Notes under the pieces: generated by a model
What the model saw: the letters and a program-made list of their open reading frames with translations, nothing else
The model's database searches: none
Told to the model about the DNA's origin: nothing
Program-made: the position numbers and the translations under genes
Assembly (NCBI GenBank): GCA_021521415.1
Contig: JAIQDT010009188.1
Coordinates: 36,757-100,756, forward strand
DNA length: 64,000 bases
Direction: 5' to 3'
Source: Bidens hawaiensis
Taxonomy: Eukaryota > Streptophyta > Magnoliopsida > Asterales > Asteraceae
Shown here: positions 45,155-57,482 of the stretch, piece after piece
How the letters are laid out: each line of letters opens with the position of its first letter
How positions within the stretch are numbered: the stretch's first letter is position 1

Positions 45155-46027
45155 TTAGTTACGGTAGATGTGATTCACTTGACTTGGAGCACTTGAGGCA
45201 GTAAAATCCATAATAACTCGAGCAGTTGATGCAGGTGGATACGGAGTAGGTTGAGCTTGGAAAGACGACACTAGTGAGGTTTGGGTGGTGTAGGCTTGGT
45301 AAACTTGAACTTGCGGGTATTGTGTTGGATAAGGGTGCGTCATGTTGGTGATAGGAGTTTGCAGTGGATATGGTTGATAGGTCGGGACTTGCGAAGCAAT
45401 AGGGATATAGCGAGGGGCAGGCATAGCTTGAGCTTGATGTGCATGGGTAAGTCGAAGGCACGCATTGCGAAGATGACTAGAATCTCCACAATTATAGCAA
45501 GCACGGGTAGTAGAGGGTTCAGGAGTAGTTGGTTCACAACAAACATTTGCAAGGTGGCCATAACGATTGCATTGGGTGCATAGACGGTACAAGGATTGGG
45601 TCGGATGATGATAGTTACAAGTAGAGCATAACGGAAAAGGTCCGGTATAGGATTTCTTGTTAGGAGTATTTTGGTTGGAGTGTGAAGGGTTAGTTTGGTT
45701 AGCATAGTTGAACTTACGTTTGTGACGAGAAGAGTTGTCATTACGCAAGGTGGGTTTGGGTTCAGCCTTAGCATCAGTTGAGGATTTGGTTTTAGAGTTT
45801 TCAGAGGTAGGGTGAGAGTTCGTGCGAGGTAGGGTTCCATGTTCAACAGGTTCATCGGGACGTGAGGCAGCAAGCGCAATCGCTTCCTTGATTTCCTCCC
45901 ATGGCATACTCGTAGCAATCCCAAGCATAGTAGCAGCAATTACCTTAGTGATCCTAGCAGTCAAACGATGATCACGGGCAGCCGACGGACGACATTGATT
46001 ACGACTATAATTTCCTAAGGAAGACAT
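45155..46027 (-). CDS. Gypsy gag with two zinc knuckles
   Basis: Intact minus-strand frame; I take the ATG at 46027 (MSSLGNYSRN) as start, although the frame is open further upstream. Residues 15-60 (ITKVIAATMLGIATSMPWEE) are the only well-ordered part before a Ser/Asn/Lys-rich linker. Around residues 155-210 there is a Cys/His cluster, CSTCNYHH, then CTQCNRYGHLANVC and CYNCGDSSHLRNAC, the last two being CX2CX4HX4C knuckles. The C-terminus is rich in Pro, Gln, Tyr and Thr. It lacks the recognisable capsid core of usual Gypsy gag. No stop or frameshift within 290 codons suggests recent activity or selection. It is the only coding region of its element. Confidence 0.75.
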   Translation of the reverse strand: MSSLGNYSRNQCRPSAARDHRLTARITKVIAATMLGIATSMPWEEIKEAIALAASRPDEPVEHGTLPRTNSHPTSENSKTKSSTDAKAEPKPTLRNDNSSRHKRKFNYANQTNPSHSNQNTPNKKSYTGPFPLCSTCNYHHPTQSLYRLCTQCNRYGHLANVCCEPTTPEPSTTRACYNCGDSSHLRNACLRLTHAHQAQAMPAPRYIPIASQVPTYQPYPLQTPITNMTHPYPTQYPQVQVYQAYTTQTSLVSSFQAQPTPYPPASTARVIMDFTASSAPSQVNHIYRN

Positions 46028-47066
46028 TCTACGAGAACCAAGAATGAAAATGTGTAAGATAATAGGTGAGTTGTAGGAATGAGTTGTTATGAAATTATGG
46101 GGATGCGTATGTGTATGCATATAAATCAGTACTAGTGAAGACTCGAGAACGAGTCAAGAATCAAAATAATAGGTATGAGTTTGAAGTATTTAAGTAAATG
46201 AACAATGTTTAGTATGATTTTCCAAGAATAAAATAATCAAGCATATTAAATGATTTGACCTCCCATGAGCTTTCCATGGCAATTTGAATGGCCCAATTAA
46301 ATAAACAATCATAAAGTTTGTGAATTGGCCTCCCATGAGCATTCCATGGCATTTTGTTGGCCCAATTCAATTAACGAGAAATAAGTAATTGAGTTGTTCA
46401 GCCCATGAGTGTGTAAATGGCATTTAACTGGCCCAACTAATTAACGAATTATCGAATCAATAGAGTTGATCGGACCATGAGCGTTACATGGCATTTAACC
46501 GACTCTACTAAATATCGAATCAACGAATCAAATATAAGTAGTTGGTGTATCTCGGGAACCACCCCGGACGATACATTCCAACCCAATAATTAAATCGAAA
46601 ATGGTTTAAGAAATGAATAGTTGGAGTGCTCATGGATTTCCATGGATTTTTCACCCAACTAAGCATCTAAAATAAATTAAAAACATAATCTGGATGTATA
46701 ACCGTTTAGCCGGTTATGTTTACCACGCAACCGTTTAGCCGATTACGGATACCACTTGAAGTTATGGTAGTACGAGATTTGTCATACTCCCAGGTTTCAA
46801 GGTGAAGGAACAAAACAAAACACGAGAATTCTTAAGAAATTTCCCATAAGAAAAGGTAATCTACTAAATTTAAGAGGATTTTTAAAAATATTTTGAAAGT
46901 TGAGGCATAACCTCGGAATTTGTGTGTGCGTGCAATAAATAAACAAGATAAATACAATTTAAATAACTAATCTAAGCAAGCTATAAACAATTTATTAATT
47001 AGCACATAAGGCAGTTTAGATAAGCACGTATAGGGTTCCTAACATATGTCTAGGGCAATAACCTTC
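46028..47066 (-). other. Leader of gag-only Gypsy with CCCATGAGC repeats
   Basis: About 1 kb between PBS and gag. At 46255-46510 four units of about 65-80 bp share CCATGAGC(N)TTCCATGGCAT.T...GGCCCAA; a fifth weaker unit is at 46625-46660. Near 46705-46745 CCGTTTAGCCG.TTA is repeated. Several short ATGs occur in this leader on both strands but no conserved frame. Confidence 0.65.
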
Positions 47067-47079
47067 GTCTCTGATACCA
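47067..47079 (-). other. Primer-binding site of gag-only Gypsy
   Basis: Minus-strand TGGTATCAGAGA, three bases from the LTR start at 47083; an initiator-Met-type PBS. Confidence 0.8.
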
Positions 47080-47082
47080 ATC

Positions 47083-48541
47083 TGTCACACCCCAACCTAA
47101 GGTGGAAATGTCAGGGCGTGATCCGATTGCTCACAGCTCGAATATACTATCATACATATAAATGACGATATCTAATCAATTATTTTGTTCAAATAACACA
47201 CACAATAATCAAATACAATGATACGATTCAAATAAATAGATACAACCATTTAAATACAAGTTTGTCTTCATTATATTTCTAAGGTCTTTCTAAATGTCTA
47301 AACTTCAATCTTCAATCAACCTGCATATGCGTAGAAAATGGAGTTTGATCAACAACACAAGTTGAGTGAGATAATCACCAATTTTGACACAACAAATAAT
47401 ATATATATATATAGGGTAAGGTTAAAATGAAAACCCACTTGAGTTGTGAAAACCCGTGAAAACCCTATATAACATCGTTTTTTTGTTTTTTGTTACATGT
47501 AATATATGTTGTAACATTTAATTCAAAACGTCAAAACATAAAAAAAATTGTTTTGTTATTTTTAAACATTTTTTTACTAATTTTTATATATGTTTTCAAG
47601 AGAGAGAAAAAGTTATATTTATATTTGCATTTTTTATTCACTTTAATTGTGGACCACAAGATTTAAACATTAATTAAAAACATGTGGTTGAGAATGGGTT
47701 TCTAGAATTTTGACAACTTAAGTGGGTTTTCATTTTATATTTCGCCTATATATATATATATATAGATAATTGAGCAATGATAAGTGATAAATGCTCAAAC
47801 CAATCTATGTGGTAATAATCAATCAAACCTTAACAAACCAAAATCAGCGATTATTGACGATCAGTATACATAAATCAAATTACCTTATACGATGATGGAA
47901 CCACAGAGATCGACCACCCCAGTCGCGGCGGCAAGAACAGTATCGAACAGAAGGGTTGTGGCCTGAATTAGGGTAATTAAGGTTAGGGCTATTGATCGTC
48001 GGTTTATAAAGTAGATGCAGATGAGAGCAATTGCATTATAATAGATCCTAAGTTATATAATTGATGTTAAGGTCAAGTCGGTTCATTAAATAATCAATAC
48101 GCTTACGATTTCGATCTTGTTACCTAATTAACTTTGACGGTTAGGCCACGGATCTTAAGAATAATCATAAACGTGATTCAATTCCTAGTTTAGATCGATA
48201 ATTGTGGCTCAAGTAACCTAAACGGGTCACGATTATGGTTAAACGGGTCATGGATTAACGGGTTACAGATTTGGTTAATTGGGTTATAAAGATAATATAT
48301 GATAATTTCAATTTAGTCCCTGAAGAATTGTGGTGGAAACAAGTAAGGATTAAACTTTGTAGTTTGGGTTAAATATATACATTTTCCAAAGTTTTATATA
48401 TTATAGATAAATATAATAATCAAATATAAATCATATAATATTTTCTCGATAAATGCGAAACTTTTTAGTGAAAACTTTCCGAATATAAAACGGGTCAGGT
48501 TATGGATATAAGTTCGTACGTGGAAAACCCGAGTTGTTAGA
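47083..48541 (-). repeat. 5' LTR of gag-only Gypsy
   Basis: TGTCACACCCCAACC to GAGTTGTTAGA (the last bases mutated from TTACA). Interrupted by a MITE at 47409-47748 and missing about 1.2 kb relative to the 3' LTR at the point AAAATCA/GCGAT (about 47847). Confidence 0.8.
47409..47748. mobile_element. MITE inserted in (TA)n
   Basis: Inverted termini AGGGTAAGGTTAAAATGAAA and, in reverse, AGGCGAAATATAAAATGAAA, both continuing ACCCACTT.AGTTGT. It is flanked by TATATATA runs, so the target duplication is TA-like but not measurable. The empty site is seen in the 3' LTR near 39215. No transposase. A damaged relative is at 4201-4500. Confidence 0.8.
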
Positions 48542-48546
48542 AAAGA

Positions 48547-51048
48547 GGACTTTTCCACCCTTAATTCTTTTACATATTTAAATGACTTAACACATATTTT
48601 AACATCATTTTCTACAACATTCTGGATTATCTACCTCTGCTCATCCAAGTTCCAACCATGCCCTAGGTAAAATAATTATTTTGATCAATTTTTTTAGCGT
48701 ATTTAAACATGTTTAATTACATGTAAACATAGTTTGATTACCAAAAATCACTTTTAACCATGCAAAAACTCTAAAAATGGTAAAAAAAAAACAGATTTTG
48801 ATCTTACACATGGTTAAGAACCTGGTTTGATAGTTTTTTTTTTTTTTTTTTTTGCCATAAACACGGATTAAAGGGTTTAAACGGCGTTTTTACGGTTCAA
48901 AAGTTCGGTTTATTTCCCTAGCCGAAACCCTAAGTTCCAAGGATTCCATATTGATGGAACATGCTTGGTTTGTGATATAGGACCTGTACTTAACTTATAT
49001 AAAAGCACGAGAACCCGAAAATTGGATTAAGAGAGCCGAATTGCTCGATTACGGGCTGTTTAGGTTAAGGTTGTGATGTACATATTGTTAGGTTAAAAAA
49101 TTTTGCAGGGATATCAGGAACTATATGATTGAGTCACTGTCCAAATTTGGTAATTTTCCGACCATCCGAGAATATTTATTGAATTTATTACCGAATTTGG
49201 ATGTTTATTTGGGAAAAATACTTAAAATGCTTGAAAACTTATGAAAATTTGTGGGTATCTCTTATATCGTATAATATGATCACATATGAAATTTGGGGTC
49301 ATTTGGAAACCCCTAAATATATTTAGGGGATTCGCGTTTATTCAAGATTTCATAGTTGTTTTTGGCTCGAAAAGGGTATTTGGCAAGGCTGTTAGTTTCT
49401 GGAAATCTACAGCTTTTTTTTTGAGTATTTTGATCACTCAAGAATTTTTTTGGATTTTTCGGAAATCGTTTGGTATAAACGGACAATTTTCGTGCTAAAT
49501 ATAGCATATAAAATGAATTTCTATAAATTAATAAATCAGTAAATAATTCCAGAAATATTTTTTTTAAAATCTACATAATTTAATTGATAAGTGGCTAAAT
49601 TTTCATAATTTAATAATTAACAGATAATTAATTGTGCTAATTTGAAAAATAAACAAATTCAATTCTAATAAAAACCGGCAAGTTCGTGATTAACGAACCT
49701 TGTTGGAATATTAGAACATCAAGAGTGATCAAAACCATATTTATGAACTAGTTAGATAAAAACAAACTTTTTATGAGAAATCCGGACAATTTGGGTGAAT
49801 TGTGCTTGTTTTTCTCCTAACCAAACTGAATACACGGAAAAGAGCCCCGTATCGAATCCAGACCCCTAATTTGTGATCTTTCTTTATAACTTAATCATTT
49901 ATCAACCAACACATTTACCCAAGCTTACATCCCCATACATGTTTTCTAAACGCGTAAACGAACAACTTGGCCCAGCTGGTAAACGGGGAAATTGAGCCAA
50001 GTTCGATTTTAAGTATTAGACATTGAACAGCATCACAATCAAGCCTATTAACACTTTCTGGGTGTGACAGCTATACGCAGACTAGATATACAGCCCAATT
50101 TAGTATGAAAATAATAATAATAATAATAATAAAATATTAATATTATTGTTATATTTTTATAGGGACTAAATAAGAGCGAGTCAGACGAAATACGAACCGA
50201 TACATCCTGAACATCTACTAAACCGTGAGTTAGTTTCATGACCCCACTTTAAAACTTCTTTTACGAACTTTTGTGATGAAAAACATGTTGCTATATATCT
50301 ATATACTTGGAATTGTTTGATGATGGGAATTATCTAAGTGCTAACACACGAAAGTCCCCATGAACACAATGATTAACTTCGAGCCGCGCGGTGGCTTCTA
50401 AATAGTACTATTGATTTGACAAACCCAAACGGAATCGTCCTGGTTGCCGTGTCACACTTAACGCCGTTTGCACATGACCATAATGATACAAACACGCTAT
50501 ATAGTGTTATACATAGCTACTCAGGGCACGTTGTGGGCGGAAGGGGAGCCCCAGTGGTTGATTGAGCGTGGGAAATGGAGGCACGCAGCACGAACGGTCA
50601 AGGCTTCACTGTAGCTTAGCATAAATACATCAAAAACATACAAACAAACGTACTTGCAAACGTTCAAACATACATACTTGCGTATTTACAAACTATGATT
50701 GTTATAGGCACAATCGATTTCTTGAAACTCGTGAAACTCACCAATTATTTGTAGTTGACCCATTTTAACATGTTTTTCAGGTATACTAGACCTGGACTAG
50801 AAAGTCAACGTGCTACGTGTTTGACTTGCGATCAATGCTGGGTGAATTGATGCAAGTGTGCTTGTAAGAAGTAAAGCCGCTTAACGGACTGGATTTCGTT
50901 TGTATCACCTAGTTGTAAACGAAGTTAGATCGATGTGAAATATTGTCAATTAGTTTGTATTGTTCTTTATATATAATGTGGTTGATACCAGAGGTGTCTG
51001 TTACATTTCCGTTTTATGCTTCTGCATTTTGCTAAATGGGGTGTGACA
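48547..51048 (+). repeat. 3' portion of solo LTR 38336-51048
   Basis: Continuation of the LTR after the nested element; non-coding. Contains a T-run at 48834-48853 and AATAAT repeats at 50107-50131. 50340-51048 matches 57483-58200 in reverse (AGAGGTGTCTGTTACA and CCCAGCATTGATCGCAAG). Confidence 0.7.
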
Positions 51049-51651
51049 ATCTGGCGGTTAATGGGTGACTAATTGACTCGTTACTGGCCGTTAAAATAAG
51101 TTATGAACGAGGATTAGTAGCTTCCGTTATGGTCTAAAGTCGCTACAAGATATTAATTGGATTTTAAACGGGTTTTAGGGGTTGTTTTGGGTTCACCGGA
51201 ACTTGGTAGCCGAATTCCGGCCAGTCAACGGAAAACCGCGGGTCAGGGGGTTGGTAGGTATATCATTTTAATACATTTCGAAGGATTTACAAGTATAGCC
51301 CCTCATCTTTGGCATTATAATAAATCTGTATTTGAATTACAATTCACAATTTGAACCTTAAACTTTGGGAAGTTTTATGATTGAAATATAATTAACATGC
51401 TTGGATAATTTTCAAATTACACCCAAATTAGTTTGATAATCGTTTAAATAACAATTTAATTCTCAGAGATTCGATACTTGAAGAAAATGAATAATAAACG
51501 AACAGTAATCATTAACCGCGAATCATCGAGAGTATCATGAAGCGATAATAATAATATATGTATATATATATATGTATTTATGTATTTAAAAACAAAACTG
51601 AAAATTCGAAACGGGTCAGATTTTCGGGTTTGAAAAGTAACGGATGTTACA

Positions 51652-52990
51652 AGATTCACAACTTTTAGAAATTTCGTCCCGAAATTAAAATAAAATTTTA
51701 AAAGAAACAACTAATACATGGAGTTGCTAAAATTTTTTTTAACGATTATATACACATAATTAAATAAGTCAATAACGTCGTTCTTTAAATGACTCAAAAG
51801 ACGCCACAAATGGGAAATACTACAGGTACACTTATGTATAGGATGTACCAGCGACGTATCCACCATTCCCTTATCACACGACATTTGTCCCATTTTCAAA
51901 ATCATTCCAAGTTTTGAGTTATTGCACACAACTGTAATTATTATGTCTTCCATGCGAGAACTTGGATAATTACGTGTCGACTCACAACTACCTTTATCGT
52001 CGGATTGTCCACATAATCCCCTCCATTGTGTGGATCTTAAAATAAAATAAATTCTTATATGAATACCTTTAAATCAACAACAATAAACTATAAGGAAAAT
52101 AACAAAAGTATATAAACATGTCCTTAAGGTCAAATATCAAGATAAATAATGTAACGTTAGGGTTAACAATAACCAACGAAATAATTGAATAAATTTAAAT
52201 AACGAAATTCTAGAATTAACGAATATCTTAACAGAAGGTTGAAAGATGAAATAAATTAACGGAGTATTAAAATCAAAAGAAAACCCTTGATATTAAGGAT
52301 ACTATGGGAATCAAAATATTCATCATAAGTTAAATATATGAAACATTGGGGGTCATGAAAGTCTAAAATTCGTGAAAACATATGATAACCACAAGAACTA
52401 TCAAAGAATTAGGAGAAGTGAAATAACGACGCAAAGACGTTAGCATTATTAATCTCATGGAAGTTTAACCGCCACGGGGATGGGCATATCTTTTAGACGT
52501 CCGCATCAAGATATTGGTAAATCGCAAATATAATATCAAATCATTGAAATTAAATAAGTACATAAGGCTCCTATTAGATAGCTATGTCTTTAGCTAAATA
52601 CATAGCCCCGCCTTGAAAGTAAAACCGGTCATAGGCAGCCAAAAGTGTGATTATGGTTTCTATGAACATAACCATGCACATGGTCCCGGTTTCCACTAAC
52701 GCTTATGTTTACGGTTAACCATTCATGGACCGTTAGATTGAATCAATTCAAGAGTTAACAAAATCTTATTATGTAGATAACGCACGGAATACGTGTCGTG
52801 CTTTGTGAGAATAGTAAATTAGATCAATCAAATGAAAACATAAATCCATTAATATCATTAAAAATTTAGAGTACATGGAGACATTATTCAAACGGAAAGA
52901 ACAAGGGCAAAAATAATAAATGCGAAAAGTAAGGGGGAAAAAATGTATCCCACAACGCTTGTCTTCTCAAGGGTAGGTGGGTCTTTGGGT
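51652..52990 (-). other. 3' region of outer Gypsy, no pol
   Basis: Begins next to the LTR end with a weak polypurine tract and AATTTCGTCCCGAAATT, the same palindrome as at 44403-44421. 51830-52040 matches 44520-44750. No protease, RT or integrase motif on either strand. Confidence 0.6.
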
Positions 52991-53353
52991 TTAAGGACTA
53001 GTGTGGGGCGGTGTGCCATGATTTCTAAGCTGAAATTCATTGGCGTTGATGTACACGCATTCTTGCGTACCCTGGCTGGCTTGAATTACTTGAGTTTGAT
53101 CGGCTTGGTTTAATTGGGTTTGAATAGCTTGGATAGGTTGGGCTTGATCGGCTTGAGCTTGATTAACTTGGATTTGTGGTTGGAAGATTTGGGTTTGATA
53201 TATTTGGAGTTGGCTGGTTTGGTTTGGGTAGGTTTGGAGTACCCAAGAGTTGTGTTGGGTTTGGATTGACTTAGGCATAGCTTTGGGGTTTGAATGTATT
53301 GTTGTGTTTAGTGAGGAATTTTGGGTTATCATGGTCGGGATCACGACGGTCAA
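52991..53353 (-). pseudogene. Gag remnant (Gln-rich C-terminus)
   Basis: A 120-codon minus-strand frame built of Gln/Thr/Ile repeats (QTQLNQADQTQVIQASQGTQ) ending in the context NANEFQLRNHGTPP. Comparable in position and composition to the Pro/Gln/Tyr-rich end of the gag at 45155-46027. The zinc knuckles and N-terminal part are missing. Position relative to the polypurine tract and leader marks it as what is left of gag in the outer Gypsy element. Confidence 0.5.
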
Positions 53354-53787
53354 TTACTTGATGCTCTGGATTGTCATTTTGTGGGTTGAGTTTCGAGGGC
53401 AAGTTCGAGGAAAGCGAGAAGGCATACTACGAAGCGTGAAGAATTCACGTGACACGGAACGTAAATATGAAATTCGTGTTAAAATCAAAAGAAAGATTCC
53501 TAAAATCGGAATCCATCAATATAAATTATAAATAAAGAAATATAATCGCGAAAAGCAAAATTTGAAATCAAAATTGAAATGCTCATGAGTTAACATTAGG
53601 TTTCATATTTCAATAATAATTTCGTAAATTTTCGAGTAAACATATGAAAAATATATGAAATTTTGAAATAAATTATTAGTTTAATGCAAACTTAATATAG
53701 GTAGTGAAACCAAATTGAAAATGTGTATTCATGTACCACTATAACTTTTCGAATTTTCAATTAAAACCATAATAATAAAAGAGTTAT
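53354..53787 (-). other. Leader of outer Gypsy (first part)
   Basis: Non-coding. 53715-53770 holds the first unit (ATTCATGTACCACTATAACT) of the tandem repeat continued at 56800-57210 beyond the inserted solo LTR. Confidence 0.5.
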
Positions 53788-56771
53788 TGTAACGATTCCG
53801 GCAAAATCAGGTATACCCTACCCGGGTATATACTATTTATGTGTTATTTAATAATGAATATGTGAATTATGATGCGTTTATACAAGTATGTATGATTCAT
53901 AGAACGAATTATACTCGATTATACAGTTAATCGTATTGGAAATACGATTAACCGATTAACGGTTATTGAAGCTCCGAACGATCGGGGATTGCATTATAGA
54001 CGAAATATATATTATTTAGTGATGTTTGCGAACTATTAAAGCTTCGGGATAAGTAAATTAAAGCACAGAAAAAGGATTTCGATTTAATGGTACGTCGGTA
54101 CGTTAAACGAAACCTTTAATACCAAACCAAGCAAGAGACGATCGATCAAGCCGAAAAAGATGCACAATTATTAATACTATGATGTTTTAAGTTAATAAAT
54201 GTCATGGTCTAAGTTTTTAAATCGGTTTTATATAAATTTCATTTTTAAGCCGAAAAAACGACCGTTTTAGCCTCGTTTTAAGCCGAATTAGACGTTTAAC
54301 CGAAAAACGAACTGAACCAGATTATCCAAAACATTATCCAGATTACGAGAATCTGAATATGTGGCCACAAATGAAGTTGTGGGTCCCCCCCACCCATCCA
54401 ATAGGTCCGATCGGACCCCCCTCACCCAAAACAACATTTCATTTCTTTTTTTCACAACACACTTCAACATATTCATATTCTCTCAAGATCAAGAACCAAA
54501 AACCGAGCTTTTTAACAAGAAAAACCGAGGTAAAATCTTGTTATGTACGTGTTTAAGTTCGTTTCTTGAGTGTTCTTGCAAGGAAATGAGGTTTCCAAGT
54601 GAAAAAGGGTGAAAACCCGAGATGGAACCGATTCTTGCATGATCAAGTGATGTATACGGGTTATACAAGGGATCTTGGTCCAAGAAAGGAGTTAAACGAA
54701 CCAAAAACGAATTTTTACGGTTAAGTCGTTGTTTTTATATCATAACCGAAACCAAGAAAGAAATGGCTTGATTGTGAGTGTAACTTGCTTGGTGTGGTGT
54801 TATTGTGCTTGTAGGTGTTGTATCTAGTTGCTATCAAGGGCTAGAGAGCGAGATTCTTGCGGTATTGAAGCTAGAAACTCAAGGTAGTTCGGTTTTTGTA
54901 TAAGGGTTGTGATTTGGACAGATTGCGTTTCGTGTAGAGTTAGGTCATGAAATTTTACAGGGATGATCTACACATGAAAATATGAGTTCTGTGAATTTTT
55001 GGTAATTTTTGGATAAAGGATGAATATTTGGTGAATTTAATGCTCGGTTTTGGCCACAAATGGTGAAAAATAGTTAAATATCATGAAAAATTCTGGAAAA
55101 TTTCAGATAAGCTTTTTATAACATTTATAAGTCACACACAAAATTTGAGGTCATTTAGAGAAGTCTAAGTAGGCTTTTCGGTTAAACGAGTTCTAGGGTT
55201 TTCTAGCTCGGTTTTAGTGAAAATGGCATTTAAAAAGGGATTTTGGTTCTGGAAAAATTACAGGGGACTATGGAGATGGCAGGGGTCATCCAGGAAAAAT
55301 TTGGGATTTTTCTAAGATCGTTTGGTATTTACGACATATTTAGTGTTTAAATGGTGTTTAAAAATAGATAAATAAATGTTAAATATAAAAATTAATTCTG
55401 GAAATATTTTTATAAAATTCCCCACTGTCAAAAAGTGATTTGTGCAAAATTTCAAGATCCGAGACTAAACGGATAATTATTTGTGCTAAAACAAGCTTTT
55501 AAAGCTTAAAACGCGGTAAACCGGTAAAGTTCGCATAAGCGAGCTGACTGGTGTATAAAAACCCTAAAAAGGAACTATTTTCATATAATTGAGTTAAACA
55601 AGTAAAAATGAATCATCCGAAAATAATTCGGATGATTTGAGTGTTTTTAACCTATTTAACAGTTTCCGGTACGATAATGACGGAAACGGGTCCCGCGGCC
55701 AATCGGGACATGTAAACCGAGCCCTAATTTCACAACTTAGTTAAATCATCAATTAACAACTATTTTGGGGTCGTGTGTGACCAAACTCATTTTTGAAACA
55801 TAAAAATGGATAAGGGTGCTAGGCACGCAAAACGGGGAAAAATGACTAATAGTAAATCTGACTAGTGAACTCTAAACGATATCACAATTTGAGTCCGGTG
55901 AAGTGTTTCTGGGTTAACATTGCCCCAGAACGGGTACAGTACTGGGTTAACTGTGTCCCCAGATGTACCGGTTAACACGGTTAAAGTTATGTTAATAGTG
56001 ATTGTATAGTAACGAACTTAGGGATCGTATTACAGATTTGGACTAGTAGCTGGAGTGTTGTATTACTAATTTGCCTACCATAAGGTGAGTTTCACGAGCC
56101 CCTTTTCTGAATTGTTTTCAAATATTTTCCCGGGGCGGAAGCATGTTACTAATAAAATGTTTAAGTACATACTGAACGCATGGATTTGCGTGTATTTATA
56201 AATATGTGATTGTACGGGAATCGTACGGAATGGGTACATTACTGGGTTAACAGTGTCCCCAGATGTCCCTGGAAGTGTTTCTGGGTTAACATTGCCCCCG
56301 GAATGGGTACAGTACTGGGTTAACAGTGTCCCCAGATGTCTCTAGAAGTGTTTCTGGGTTAACATTGCCCCCGAAATGAGTACAGTACTGGGTTAACAGT
56401 GTCCCCAGAGGTCTCTAATATATGATTATCATAATGATTTATCACTGTTTATTTAAATTAGTGAAACTCACCAACTATTCGTAGTTGACCCGTTTTCTTT
56501 ACATGCTTTCTAGGTACTCCCAAACTGGAGTAAGTGCTACGTGCTTGCTGATGCGTGCTATTTGTGGAAGTTTAGTGATCGTTTTGTATTAAATATGATA
56601 ATGTAATGTTGGTAAAACTTATGTGCTATCGCCTAGACGGGAACTAAACTCGGAACAATGTAATATGATGTAAATTAATGTAGTGGTGTTTTCTTTATAA
56701 GCAATGCTGTTGATATCAGATGTGTCTGTTGCATCCCGTTTACGTTTCCGCTGCGGTTACGGGGTGTTACA
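53788..56771 (+). mobile_element. 3.0-kb solo LTR
   Basis: TGTAACGATTCCGGC to GTTACGGGGTGTTACA, TSD GTTAT at 53783-53787 and 56772-56776. No coding sequence. The end region (TGTGTCTGTTGCATCCCG) resembles those of 38336-51048 and 57483-60560. It contains a repeat of about 73 bp at 55905-56415. Inserted in the leader of the outer Gypsy. Confidence 0.85.
55905..56415 (+). repeat. 73-bp CTGGGTTAACAGTGTCCCC repeat
   Basis: Units alternate TACAGTACTGGGTTAACAGT, GTCCCCAGATGTC and GTTTCTGGGTTAACATTGCC; three tidy units at 56228-56415 and a partial pair at 55905-55965. GTTAAC is central to each half-unit. Confidence 0.8.
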
Positions 56772-56776
56772 GTTAT

Positions 56777-57482
56777 ATAGAAAAACGAATTGAAATTAGA
56801 CTACTCATGCATCACCACGACTTTTCGTATTTTCTATTCAAAGCATAAGAAATATGAAATAATGAATTTATACCAATAACCAAAAACGAATTGAAATTCA
56901 CATAACCCAATGGGTTTTCAAAACCATAATATGAACAATTAAGTCTTCGGAATCACACGTTGCATGAATTATCATAACTTGAATGTTCCAATAAAAATCA
57001 AAAATGCCTAATCGAATCGAAAGTTAGGCATTCATGTATCACCATGACTTAACAGACTTTCAGTTAAAACAAATCAAAATTCATAATCAAATCGAACCAA
57101 AAGCTAGGTATTCGTGTATCACCACGACTTTTTAGACTTTTAATTAAAACACGTTGTAAAACATTGAGGGTCGGAGTCACACGTCGCATGAACCACCATG
57201 ACTTATGTGACATCCTTAGGAGTGTAACCATATTCTTTTCACAAAGAGAAGAACATGGTCACGTTTGAAAACATAAAGTCATGATTCGTATAGCGTTTGG
57301 TGTGGTATGCTTTGGCTTAATAGGTTTCACGCCCTTTTCGAACTCTCCAGGTAAGCAACCCGGTCCGCGTCTGATTGGATTTGTACGCATTGCTTATACT
57401 TAGGTTTCAATAACCTTGGTGTCAAGAGTTCGGAAAACAAGCACGTCCCCCTTACAGTTAAATACATATCCGCCATGTAAAA
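56777..57482 (-). other. Leader of outer Gypsy with CACCACGACTT repeats
   Basis: Between two solo LTRs. At 56800-57210 five units of roughly 80-110 bp share ATTC.TG.ATCACCACGACTT followed by TTTTAATTAAAAC-like text. It plays the same positional role (PBS to gag) as the CCCATGAGC repeats of the gag-only element. No coding frame. Confidence 0.6.

Larger units (their letters stand above)
38902..48541 (-). mobile_element. Gag-only (pol-less) Ty3/Gypsy element
   Basis: Minus-oriented element with TSD AAAGA at 38897-38901 and 48542-48546. The 3' LTR is 38902-44386 (interrupted by 41108-44344) and the 5' LTR is 47083-48541. The PBS is at about 47067-47079, and a polypurine tract reading AAAGTAGGGGAGAC on the minus strand abuts the 3' LTR. 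Internal sequence of 2.7 kb holds a gag but no protease, RT or integrase. Termini TGTCACACCCC.../...GTTACA and an initiator-Met-type PBS suit chromovirus/Tekay-like Gypsy. It would need enzymes from a relative to move. Confidence 0.88.
38336..51048 (+). mobile_element. Solo LTR (about 3.07 kb) split by gag-only element
   Basis: Starts at about 38336-38339 (TGGTGACATTCGTGAC) and ends AATGGGGTGTGACA at 51048. After removing 38902-48546 it is about 3.07 kb and aligns in reverse with the solo LTR at 57483-60560 along its whole length. ATCCTGG and ATCTGG flank the two ends, an imperfect duplication, and the interrupted LTR of the outer Gypsy continues correctly at 51049 when compared with 61880 onward. 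No coding sequence of its own. Confidence 0.75.

Noticed and set aside
45340..45939. 199-codon minus-strand frame overlapping gag
   Set aside because: A shadow of the real gag frame, which carries the zinc knuckles.
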